Part shown: positions 6,137 to 11,819 of the stretch, piece after piece | How positions within the stretch are numbered: position 1 is the stretch's first letter | How the letters are laid out: every line of letters begins with the position of its first letter | Origin: Thermococcus paralvinellae | GTDB lineage: Archaea; Methanobacteriota_B; Thermococci; Thermococcales; Thermococcaceae | Reading direction: 5' to 3' | DNA length: 11,819 nt | Assembly: GCA_015662175.1 (NCBI GenBank) | Contig: DQUR01000281.1 | Coordinates: 1 to 11,819 of the forward strand | Notes under the pieces: model-generated | The model's database searches: none | What the model was told of the DNA's origin: nothing | What the model saw: only the letters and a program-made list of their open reading frames with translations | Position numbers and translations under genes: made by a program

Positions 6137-7534
6137 ATGGAAGAACTCTTAAATGCCATAATACAACTTATTGAGAAAGAAAAAGAGGAAGAAAAGAAAT
6201 TATCTATTCCCCCAAAAGGAGTCAGAGCATTAATTGAAGCAGTGAGATTAGCAGAGATTATAAAGCCCAGCCAATATGCAAAGAGAGAAGCATTCAAAAA
6301 ACACCAAATTGATGAGTATTATTTAAACAGAATGCTCACGATGCTTTTTTATGACATCATGAAGAAACAGGGACTAATAGATAGAGCAATTAAAGATATT
6401 ATTGGAGTTAATCCCCTAATTCTGGATCCCTGGTTAAGGGCAGCTCTGAGGGTTGTAGTAGACGTATCACTCTTTCACCCTTTCAAACCCAGCACGCTCA
6501 AGGCTTTAAAATGGAAAGGATCAGACTTTATATCCTCCAAGACACATCCCTACGTTGGTATGTATTATTGGGACATCTTTGATAAAGTCGTTAGCTATAA
6601 GCCAAGCCTCAAGAGTAGAGATGAATTCCTTGAATGGAAGTATATCGCTCCCATTTGGTTTATAAGAAGGATTAAGGGATTATTGGGTAAGGAAACGGAA
6701 CAGTTTTTCCAGGCTGTGAATTCAAAGCATGGTTGGACAAGCATTAGAGTAAATACCCTTAAAGCTACTGTAAATGAGGTAGTAACCACTCTAAAAAGTG
6801 AAGGAAAGGAAGTAAACGTAAGTGAGAGAGTTCCAACCATAGTGAAAATAAAGGGACCATACGATTTCGACAGGAGCAAGCTCTTCAGAGAGGGGAAGAT
6901 TTTGATACAAGAGGAAACAAGTGCAGTAGCTTCTCTAATTCTCGACCCCAAGCCGGGAATGACTGTTGTAGATTTAGCCGCAGCTCCGGGAGGCAAAACA
7001 AGTCACATTGCAGAGCTCATGAAAAATAAAGGGAAGATTTATGCTTTTGATGTTGATGAATTCAGAATAAAGCGGATGAAAGAAATTCTAAAAAGAATGA
7101 ACATAAATATAGTCAAAATAATCAAAAAAGACGGTAGAAAAGCTTCTAAAATTCTTGGAAAGGAAATTGCAGATAGAGTTCTGCTAGATGCACCATGTAC
7201 TTCATCTGGAACCATAGGTAAGAATCCAGAATTAAGATGGAGATTAAGGGAAGTGAAGATCCAAGAAATGGCTGAGCTACAGAAAGATTTACTTAAAGCG
7301 GCTGCCCAGCTCCTAAAGCCAGGAGGTAGGCTATTGTATGCAACATGCAGTCTTTTCCCTGAGGAGAATGAGGAGAATATAGAGTGGTTTTTAGAGATAC
7401 ATGATAACTTCCAATTAATACCACTAAATGGTCCTTATGATGGGTCTCCACTGCTAAAAGGTACTATGAGGGCCTATCCACATAGACATGGCACCATAGG
7501 ATTTTTCTATGCTCTCCTAGAAAAAGTTGAATAA
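6137..7534 (+). CDS. RsmB/NOP2/Sun family RNA cytosine-5 methyltransferase
   Basis: The enzyme transfers a methyl group from S-adenosylmethionine to C5 of a cytosine in tRNA or rRNA. The C-terminal Rossmann domain (about 200-465) carries all class motifs: SAM-binding VDLAAAPGGKTSHIAEL (278-294), an acidic strand end YAFDVDE (302-308), motif IV DAPCTSSGTIG (351-361) with the product-release cysteine C354, and motif VI YATCSLFPEENEENI (401-415) with the nucleophile C404. The N-terminal half (about 1-190) is mostly helical and lacks a PUA domain; it may be a divergent NusB-like RNA-binding region. Thermococcales have several paralogues of this family, so the exact target base cannot be assigned. 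GAGGAG at 6125-6130 fixes the start. Only 1 of 25 arginine codons is CGN, typical for this genome. Confidence 0.93.
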   Translation: MEELLNAIIQLIEKEKEEEKKLSIPPKGVRALIEAVRLAEIIKPSQYAKREAFKKHQIDEYYLNRMLTMLFYDIMKKQGLIDRAIKDIIGVNPLILDPWLRAALRVVVDVSLFHPFKPSTLKALKWKGSDFISSKTHPYVGMYYWDIFDKVVSYKPSLKSRDEFLEWKYIAPIWFIRRIKGLLGKETEQFFQAVNSKHGWTSIRVNTLKATVNEVVTTLKSEGKEVNVSERVPTIVKIKGPYDFDRSKLFREGKILIQEETSAVASLILDPKPGMTVVDLAAAPGGKTSHIAELMKNKGKIYAFDVDEFRIKRMKEILKRMNINIVKIIKKDGRKASKILGKEIADRVLLDAPCTSSGTIGKNPELRWRLREVKIQEMAELQKDLLKAAAQLLKPGGRLLYATCSLFPEENEENIEWFLEIHDNFQLIPLNGPYDGSPLLKGTMRAYPHRHGTIGFFYALLEKVE

Positions 7535-7540
7535 ACGTAT

Positions 7541-7924
7541 GTGATGAATAAAGTTAAAAACATAGCCATCAATGGAATTAAGGTGCCAAAGATGCTGGAG
7601 ATATTGGGGTTTATATTCTACGCTGGAGCAGCATTGGTAATATTATTTATAGCAGCGTTTTCTGGAGGAATTTCGAGAATACTAGCACTTCCAGCGGCAA
7701 TTGGCTATATGCTCCTTGCATTTTGGTCAATAGAGCAGGTGGGGGCTGACATAGTTTCAAAAGGTCAGGGCAAAGATAAAAGACTTATGCTTGCATTAAA
7801 CTTGGTTTCCTTTGGATTAGGAGCGATTTCATTTTATATCTACATGGAGAGCATTGCGACGCCAGCCTTGCTCCTTGGCCCTGCTTTTGTCATTGGACTT
7901 TGGAAGAGTTATAAGGGTCATTGA
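7541..7924 (+). CDS. Small four-helix membrane protein of unknown function
   Basis: I do not recognise the family. From the GTG at 7541 the protein has 127 residues, with predicted membrane segments near 19-40, 46-65, 82-102 and 106-121 and a short charged loop (SKGQGKDKR) between the second and third. It begins six bases after the methyltransferase stop codon and is probably co-transcribed with it, though a functional link is not implied. The start is uncertain. GTG 7541 and ATG 7544 lack a clear ribosome binding site. ATG 7592 has AAGGTG six bases upstream (7580-7585), the same arrangement used by alba, and would give a 110-residue protein starting directly at the first helix. I list the longest form as the outer limit. 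Confidence 0.7.
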   Translation: MMNKVKNIAINGIKVPKMLEILGFIFYAGAALVILFIAAFSGGISRILALPAAIGYMLLAFWSIEQVGADIVSKGQGKDKRLMLALNLVSFGLGAISFYIYMESIATPALLLGPAFVIGLWKSYKGH

Positions 7925-7927
7925 CTC

Positions 7928-7943
7928 TTGTTTTTTACTTTCC
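7928..7943 (+). terminator. T-rich terminator after the membrane protein gene
   Basis: CTTGTTTTTTACTTTC follows four bases after the stop codon and fits an archaeal T-tract terminator for the methyltransferase/membrane protein unit. Confidence 0.55.
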
Positions 7944-8038
7944 ATTATTGTCTATTTTGCCTGACTCTTTGTATTCATCTGTTCAGAAACTTTAGATATA
8001 ATAGTCCCTATATGACAATTATGTATAGTGGTAAAATT

Positions 8039-8084
8039 AACAAAATTTAAAAAGACGCGGAGACATTATTGGTTATGGGGAGAG
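8039..8084 (+). promoter_or_regulatory. Promoter and ribosome binding site of the 8089 gene pair
   Basis: AACAAAATTTAAAAAG (8039-8054) matches a BRE/TATA element. The expected transcription start is near 8074. GGGGAGAG at 8077-8084 lies four bases before the ATG at 8089. The pair is therefore set up as its own transcription unit and looks expressed. Confidence 0.6.
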
Positions 8085-8088
8085 AGAC

Positions 8089-8817
8089 ATGTGTGGAGCA
8101 TATAATTTGACCAAACATGAAAGTCTATATCTAAACCTTACCCCTTGGATGGAAGATGATATCTTGGAGCCCTTTCGATGGTACTACTCAAAACAGCTCA
8201 GGATTAGGGGTTTAAATCCGAGAACCACTGCCATTCTACTAACACGAGCAGAGACAGGAGCTGATACATATACCACAGCAATATACCTGAGTCATATTCT
8301 GAGGGCAAAGCTAACAAGTCTTCAGTCCATAGCATCATGGAAACGTCAAATAACAGCAGAGTATATAGTTAAAACTGTAAGAAAAACACCCAAATCATTA
8401 ACGCAGGGAGATATTTTGGATGTAATAAAATCTGGAGTGGAAAATGCAGCCAATAAACTCAGTGAGATTTCAATTGATAACACAAAATCAAAAATACCCC
8501 ACTGGCTAATAAAAATACACATTTCTAAGGCACTTTCTGAGCATACAATAAGCCTGATAGAATGGGCATTAGACAACAGTCGATATGATATTTATCTGCC
8601 GTTGGAGAATGTAACGATTGAGGTAAAATATGTCTGGGGATATACCATAAATTATCGTGAGTATGCTGAAAGAGACAAAGCTATCTATGTCATCGTGGGT
8701 GAAAATGTCTCATGGGAAAAACTCAAGAGAATAAGTGAGGCTAAAGGTATAAACTACATTCTGTACCGTACAGATTACGGTAGGTTCTTCTCGAATCTTG
8801 CGGATCTGGGTGAGTAA
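8089..8817 (+). CDS. Unrecognised protein with a PD-(D/E)XK nuclease-like C-terminal core
   Basis: I cannot assign this 242-residue protein to a named family. The N-terminal two thirds are largely helical, with a stretch around 44-95 (NPRTTAILLTRAETGADTY and following) that could include a helix-turn-helix. Near the C-terminus the order of elements resembles the PD-(D/E)XK nuclease fold: helix, then a strand RYDIYL with D167, a second strand TIEVK with E178-x-K180, a helix with YREYAERD, then hydrophobic strands AIYVIVG (198-204) and INYILY (221-226). D167 and E178/K180 would be the metal-binding and catalytic residues. Nuclease function is an inference from this pattern, not a family match. 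Six of 14 arginine codons are CGN, unlike the methyltransferase gene upstream, which suggests recent acquisition. It has its own promoter and is followed one base later by the next gene. Confidence 0.75.
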   Translation: MCGAYNLTKHESLYLNLTPWMEDDILEPFRWYYSKQLRIRGLNPRTTAILLTRAETGADTYTTAIYLSHILRAKLTSLQSIASWKRQITAEYIVKTVRKTPKSLTQGDILDVIKSGVENAANKLSEISIDNTKSKIPHWLIKIHISKALSEHTISLIEWALDNSRYDIYLPLENVTIEVKYVWGYTINYREYAERDKAIYVIVGENVSWEKLKRISEAKGINYILYRTDYGRFFSNLADLGE

Positions 8818-8818
8818 C

Positions 8819-9190
8819 ATGGTAGGGGATAGCACTGTAAAGTATGCCCACCTTGGTCCTCTTGCGAGGGAAATAATCATGACAAAACTCCAACAGGCCG
8901 TTCTCCATCGGAATACAGCCCAACCGTTTTTCAGAGAAAATCAGAAAAATGGATACCTTGAACTGGTGATCCCCATTAACTGCCTCTCTCCACTGGAAAA
9001 ATATGTTTTGGAAGAGGCTGGTTATTCGAAAAAACCTGTGCGACTTGGAGATAGCATCATCAGGGCGTTTATAATAAATGTCCACCACATCGAACAGAAC
9101 AATCCAGAGCTATCGGAGGAGATAATTGATATCTACAACAAACGTCTGGAAGAGAGTTGCGTCGGTCCATGCTACAAATATGAAAAATAA
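8819..9190 (+). CDS. Unrecognised 123-residue protein, partner of the nuclease-like gene
   Basis: The family is not recognised. The protein appears to be a soluble mixed alpha/beta protein: helices near the N-terminus (GPLAREIIMTKLQQAVL), a central strand LELVIPINCL, and a C-terminal helix ending in CVGPC, a closely spaced cysteine pair. There is no signal peptide or membrane segment. A TTG at 8798 could extend it seven residues into the preceding gene. The ATG at 8819 is preferred because GGTGAG (8809-8814), which overlaps the end of the preceding gene, lies four bases before it. The ATG is one base after the upstream stop codon, so translation is almost certainly coupled. Three of six arginine codons are CGN, the same atypical use as its partner. 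The pair looks like one functional unit. Confidence 0.75.
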   Translation: MVGDSTVKYAHLGPLAREIIMTKLQQAVLHRNTAQPFFRENQKNGYLELVIPINCLSPLEKYVLEEAGYSKKPVRLGDSIIRAFIINVHHIEQNNPELSEEIIDIYNKRLEESCVGPCYKYEK

Positions 9191-9220
9191 CCACCATGAA
9201 TTGTAATCAATTTTTGTGGT
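9190..9220 (+). repeat. Imperfect inverted repeat at the end of the gene pair
   Basis: ACCAC (9190-9194) pairs with GTGGT (9216-9220). Inside it, GAATTG (9198-9203) pairs with CAATTT (9208-9213) with one G-T wobble around a TAAT loop. In RNA this would be a stem with a small internal loop, possibly protecting the 3' end of the transcript. Confidence 0.35.
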
Positions 9221-9360
9221 ATTGAAGTGGGGGAGTAAGAGAATAAAAATGTGCAAGTTCTATGCAATGTGTTATGATTACATGAATCTTTTGCTGGGCG
9301 GTTGTTTAAGAGGCAAACCATAATTATCTCTGTACTTAAACGTAGGAAATTTAATTATTA
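9191..9360. other. Intergenic segment, mixed composition, no confident gene
   Basis: This first part of the 431-bp gap is less AT-rich than what follows. It holds an imperfect hairpin-forming sequence at its left end (9190-9220), a G-rich stretch GTGGGGGAG near 9226-9234, and a 24-codon open frame with three cysteines at 9249-9323. None of these is firm enough to call a gene. It could be the eroded remains of a gene that followed the 8089-9190 pair. Confidence 0.4.
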
Positions 9361-9573
9361 TTTTTCGTAAAATTTTCAAAATTTTTACTATTAAAATTAA
9401 TTTGCTATTATAATTATTAACAATAAAATAAAAATTATGCATTTAAATTTTATTTTTAATGGATAATATAATTTGTAAATAAAGCAAAATCATTATATGT
9501 ATTAAAAATTACTTAATATGATCGTTAAAATTCTCACAAAATTCTGAGAGATGTTCCATAAATTTTTGCATAT
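9361..9573. other. Second AT-rich intergenic segment without a gene
   Basis: No coding frame is visible. In 9361-9480 I count 12 G or C in 120 bases, about 90 percent A+T, very like the gap at 5865-6088. Several imperfect AT inverted repeats occur, for example around 9367-9389 (GTAAAATTTT against AAAATTTTTAC). No long exact repeat is shared with the other AT-rich gap; the longest common word noticed is ATATAATTTGTA. Confidence 0.55.
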
Positions 9574-9592
9574 GCACAAAATTTTTAAACCT
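9574..9592 (+). promoter_or_regulatory. Promoter of the ferredoxin-MinD operon
   Basis: GCACAAAATTTTTAAACC (9574-9591) combines a BRE-like and a TATA-like element. Transcription would start about 25 bases downstream, near 9608-9612, inside the palindrome that follows. Confidence 0.6.
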
Positions 9593-9598
9593 TTAGGC

Positions 9599-9615
9599 TC
9601 CCCTAATTTAGGGGA
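9599..9615. promoter_or_regulatory. Perfect 17-bp palindrome, candidate operator over the transcription start
   Basis: TCCCCTAA (9599-9606), a central T, and TTAGGGGA (9608-9615) form an exact palindrome. It lies downstream of the TATA box, covers the predicted transcription start, and its right arm supplies the GGGGAT that could serve as ribosome binding site for the ATG at 9622. A dimeric repressor bound here would block initiation. It stands out because it is GC-containing within a very AT-rich gap. The regulator is unknown. Confidence 0.6.
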
Positions 9616-9621
9616 TAAAAC

Positions 9622-10482
9622 ATGCAGATAGCAGTTAGCGGAGGAAAAGGAGGAACCGGAAAATCAACGCTTGCAGTTAACATAGCTATTGCCCTAAAGG
9701 AGTACTTTGATCTGACTTTGGCGGATTTGGATGTGGAAGCTCCTAACGACCACATACTCTTAGGGATAAAACTCCAAAATGAAGAACCTGTTGAGCTTTT
9801 CATACCACGTTTTGATTATTCTAAATGTATCAGGTGCAAAAAATGTGCCGAGGTCTGTGAAGAGCACGCAATAATTACTATGCGAGATGGAACACCATTC
9901 TTAATGCCAACATTGTGCTCTAGCTGTGGTGCCTGTAAGATCGTTTGCCCCGTTGAAGGAGCAATTTTGCAAGGTAAAAAACTGATGGGGCACACATACG
10001 TGACCAAAACACCATATGGCTTCCCCCTCGTTACCGGCAAGCTGTTAGAGGGTGAAGAGAGGGCAATGCCCGTTGTTGTTGCAGCAAAGAAAAGAGCAAA
10101 AACACTCAATAAAGAACTTTTGATTGTCGATACCGCCGCAGGAACCAGCAATACAGTTTCCAAGGCCTTGGAGGATTCCCAGCTTATTATTGCTGTGACG
10201 GAGCCGACACCATTGGGTCTCCATGATTTGGAGCTAACCCTCAAACTCTCACATATTATGGGAATTAAAGCGCGGATCGTTATCAACAGAGGCGATTTAG
10301 GAAACAAGAATAATATAAGAAAACTCGCACATAGGTATAAAGCCGAGATCGTTGCCGAAATTCCTTATAGTGAAAACATACTGAAAAGCTATGTGGAAGG
10401 AAAACCGGTTGTTTTGAGTGATTGCGAAGAAGCGGAAATTTTCAGAACGCTTGCTAAAGAGGTTGCTGACTATTTGAGGTGA
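9622..10482 (+). CDS. MinD/ParA-type P-loop ATPase with inserted ferredoxin domain (first of a tandem pair)
   Basis: This 286-residue protein belongs to the MinD-superfamily ATPases that carry a ferredoxin insert. The deviant Walker A motif GGKGGTGKST (7-16) has the signature lysine of this superfamily. LADLDVEAPN (33-42) is the switch-like A' motif and LLIVDTAAG (167-175) the Walker B region. Between them, two [4Fe-4S] sites are present: C69, C72, C75, C79 and C99, C102, C105, C109. The fourth cysteine of the first cluster is followed by Glu, not the usual Pro. Such proteins are thought to move or load iron-sulfur clusters or metallocofactors using ATP; the exact client is unknown. It is followed by a paralogue five bases downstream, suggesting a heterodimer, and by a radical SAM gene. 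A palindrome covers its promoter. Confidence 0.93.
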   Translation: MQIAVSGGKGGTGKSTLAVNIAIALKEYFDLTLADLDVEAPNDHILLGIKLQNEEPVELFIPRFDYSKCIRCKKCAEVCEEHAIITMRDGTPFLMPTLCSSCGACKIVCPVEGAILQGKKLMGHTYVTKTPYGFPLVTGKLLEGEERAMPVVVAAKKRAKTLNKELLIVDTAAGTSNTVSKALEDSQLIIAVTEPTPLGLHDLELTLKLSHIMGIKARIVINRGDLGNKNNIRKLAHRYKAEIVAEIPYSENILKSYVEGKPVVLSDCEEAEIFRTLAKEVADYLR

Positions 10483-10487
10483 TCAAA

Positions 10488-11375
10488 ATGCAAATTGTAA
10501 TTGCAAGCGGTAAGGGCGGGGTTGGAAAATCAACGGTTACAGCTTCACTCATATACCTCCTCAGGGACAAATATGACCTGGTGGTGGTTGATGCAGATGC
10601 CGATGCCCCAAACCTTCACCTGCTCCTTGGGGTTGAAAAGTGGGAGGAGGAGAAAGAGTTAATCGGGGCGAGAGTTGCAACAATAAATCAGGATAGATGT
10701 GTCGGATGTGGTATTTGCTATGAGAGATGTCCCTACGAAAGCATAAAGCTTGTGGAAGGAAGATACGTCGTGAATGAACTCACATGTGAGGGCTGTGGGG
10801 TATGTAAACTAGTGTGTCCAGTTTCAGATACGATAACTCTCGATGAGGTTCGTTCTGGAGTGATCAGGAAGACAACAACAAAACACGGATTTCCCCTGAT
10901 CTCGGCTCAATTGGATGTTGGAAGGCCAAACTCTGGAAAGCTCGTTACAAAGGAAAAAGAATGGGCAAAGAGAATAATGGAAGAGCGGGGAATCGATCAC
11001 ATGATAGTCGACTCGGCAGCCGGAATTGGATGTCAGGTGATTGCCAGCATTAGTGGAACGGATGTTGTTATCCTTGTTGCAGAGCCTACTCCGGCATCAC
11101 TGAGCGATGTTAAAAGGGTCTACAAGGTTGTCCAGCATTTTAAAGAACCCGCTTACCTAATAATTAACAAAGCAGACATAAACCCGGGCTTTAAAGGACT
11201 TTATGAGTTTGCAGAGCAGGAAGGGATACCAATTCTGGGTGAAATACCATATGATAGGGCAGTGCCATACAGCATGACGATGCTTAAGCCATTCGTTGAA
11301 GCGTTCCCGAAATCAAAAGCCAGCAAAGCTCTTGAGGAAATTGCAAAAGCCGTGGAAGATGAGATTTTGAAGTAG
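10488..11375 (+). CDS. MinD/ParA-type P-loop ATPase with inserted ferredoxin domain (second of the pair)
   Basis: This 295-residue paralogue of the upstream protein has the same order of parts: Walker A SGKGGVGKST (7-16), VVDADADAPN (33-42), a ferredoxin insert with C71, C74, C77, C81 and C100, C103, C106, C110, then Walker B HMIVDSAAG (171-179). Both cluster motifs here end in the canonical Cys-Pro. A GTG at 10479 would add three residues, but GAGGTGAT (10475-10482), which overlaps the stop codon of the first gene, is a strong ribosome binding site for the ATG at 10488. Translation is therefore likely coupled and the two products made in matched amounts. The role is inferred to be ATP-driven handling of iron-sulfur clusters or a related metallocofactor, together with its partner. 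Confidence 0.93.
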   Translation: MQIVIASGKGGVGKSTVTASLIYLLRDKYDLVVVDADADAPNLHLLLGVEKWEEEKELIGARVATINQDRCVGCGICYERCPYESIKLVEGRYVVNELTCEGCGVCKLVCPVSDTITLDEVRSGVIRKTTTKHGFPLISAQLDVGRPNSGKLVTKEKEWAKRIMEERGIDHMIVDSAAGIGCQVIASISGTDVVILVAEPTPASLSDVKRVYKVVQHFKEPAYLIINKADINPGFKGLYEFAEQEGIPILGEIPYDRAVPYSMTMLKPFVEAFPKSKASKALEEIAKAVEDEILK

Positions 11376-11445
11376 CTTTCTCCTCTTTTAAACCATATGC
11401 ACCACCGATAAGCCTAAAATCTATTATGGCGTAGGATTACATAGG
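11376..11445 (+). promoter_or_regulatory. Short gap with T-rich tract and possible promoter for the radical SAM gene
   Basis: CTTTCTCCTCTTTTAAACC (11376-11394) could act as a weak T/C-rich terminator, and its CTTTTAAACC end also resembles a TATA box, about 55 bases before the next ATG. A second candidate, AAGCCTAAAATC (11410-11421), is nearer. TAGG directly before the ATG is a poor ribosome binding site. The gap allows either read-through from the ATPase pair or separate transcription. Confidence 0.35.
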
Positions 11446-11819
11446 ATGACAAAGTGTAAGCTGTGTGGTTACGAATCTGAAGAGATAAGCGTATCAATTG
11501 GAGTATGTGTTAACTGCCTTAGAAAAGATGATCAAGCCTTGAAAATAGCAATGGAAAGCCACTTCAAGTGGCGTGAACTTATAGGGCTTCCTCCAGAGCC
11601 TCCAAAGGATGGAGAACTCCAATGCAAAATCTGTGTTAATGAGTGTAAGATTCCAAGGAATAGCCCGGGTTACTGCGGGATAATATGGAACAAGGATGGA
11701 AGGTTAACCACAATAACTGGGACATTTGACAAAGCTTATCTCCACTGGTATCTCGATCCTCACCCAACAAACTGTGTCGCCGAACCCGTCTGCCCTGAGC
11801 GGGAGCATTACGGCTTTTA
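11446..11819 (+). CDS. Radical SAM protein of the PflA/PflX-like group, N-terminal part (runs off the window)
   Basis: The frame is open for 124 codons from the ATG at 11446 to the window edge. The visible part has a zinc-ribbon-like start with CKLC (4-7) and CVNC (21-24), then a second cysteine set typical of the accessory N-terminal region of PflA-like radical SAM proteins: CKICVNEC (60-67) and, in GYCGI, another cysteine at about 75. The segment DKAYLHWYLDPHPTNCVAEP closely resembles the lead-in to the radical SAM core of archaeal members. The diagnostic CxxxCxxC cluster would lie just past the window, so the assignment is by the N-terminal pattern. The reaction is unknown. Its position behind two iron-sulfur ATPases suggests a shared role in cofactor or enzyme activation. 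Confidence 0.75.
   Translation, partial: MTKCKLCGYESEEISVSIGVCVNCLRKDDQALKIAMESHFKWRELIGLPPEPPKDGELQCKICVNECKIPRNSPGYCGIIWNKDGRLTTITGTFDKAYLHWYLDPHPTNCVAEPVCPEREHYGF

Noticed and set aside
6595..6996. Minus-strand 133-codon open frame opposite the RNA methyltransferase
   Set aside because: It is antisense to a conserved enzyme, with no motif or promoter of its own.
7541..7547. GTGATGA resembling box C of a C/D guide RNA
   Set aside because: No box D (CTGA) at a suitable distance and no D'/C' pair; the word lies at the start of a coding region.
6137..8817. Restriction-modification system formed by the m5C methyltransferase and the nuclease-like protein
   Set aside because: The methyltransferase has the two-cysteine RNA methyltransferase layout of the RsmB/NOP2 family, not that of DNA m5C enzymes, and a terminator and separate promoter divide the genes.
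8741..9088. Minus-strand 115-codon open frame opposite the 8089-9190 pair
   Set aside because: The plus-strand pair has a promoter, ribosome binding sites and coupled spacing; the minus frame has none of these.
9816..10307. Minus-strand 163-codon open frame opposite the first ATPase
   Set aside because: It lies entirely against a gene with clear Walker and ferredoxin motifs, has no ribosome binding site or recognisable domain, and is a codon-usage shadow.

Overview
The window looks like a chromosomal segment from a hyperthermophilic euryarchaeon of the order Thermococcales (Thermococcus, Pyrococcus or Palaeococcus). The reasons are an archaeal proteasome beta subunit, an Alba chromatin protein, archaeal BRE/TATA promoters with short leaders, strong GGAGGTGA or GGTGAT ribosome binding sites, T-rich terminators, near-exclusive AGA/AGG arginine codons in the housekeeping genes, and a tandem pair of MinD-type ATPases carrying ferredoxin inserts. 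The species cannot be fixed from the sequence alone.

Layout. Positions 1-435 (minus) hold the N-terminal part of a membrane-anchored HEXXH metalloprotease cut by the window edge. Divergent from it, 497-1979 (plus) is a decayed family I CoA-transferase with three frame breaks; the second break removes the stretch expected to hold the catalytic glutamate. Four minus-strand genes follow, here in transcription order: alba (4295-4020), a membrane-anchored winged-helix regulator (3908-3315), a two-CBS-domain protein with a zinc ribbon (3255-2716) and psmB (2585-1986). Each has its own promoter-like sequence. purB, divergent from alba, occupies 4458-5819.

A 317-bp, very AT-rich gap separates purB from an RsmB/NOP2-type RNA m5C methyltransferase (6137-7534), which is followed closely by a small four-helix membrane protein. 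Next come two overlooked-looking genes, 8089-8817 and 8819-9190. They are translationally coupled, unfamiliar, and use CGN arginine codons far more than the methyltransferase gene next to them. The first has a PD-(D/E)XK nuclease-like core near its C-terminus. A second AT-rich gap of 431 bp follows.

The right end (9622-11819) encodes two tandem P-loop ATPases, each with a double [4Fe-4S] ferredoxin insert, followed by the start of a radical SAM protein. These probably work together in iron-sulfur or metallocofactor handling. A perfect 17-bp palindrome sits on the predicted transcription start and ribosome binding site of the first ATPase and is the best candidate operator in the window.

The best candidate for something undescribed is the 8089-9190 gene pair. 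No CRISPR array, tRNA, rRNA or insertion sequence was seen.
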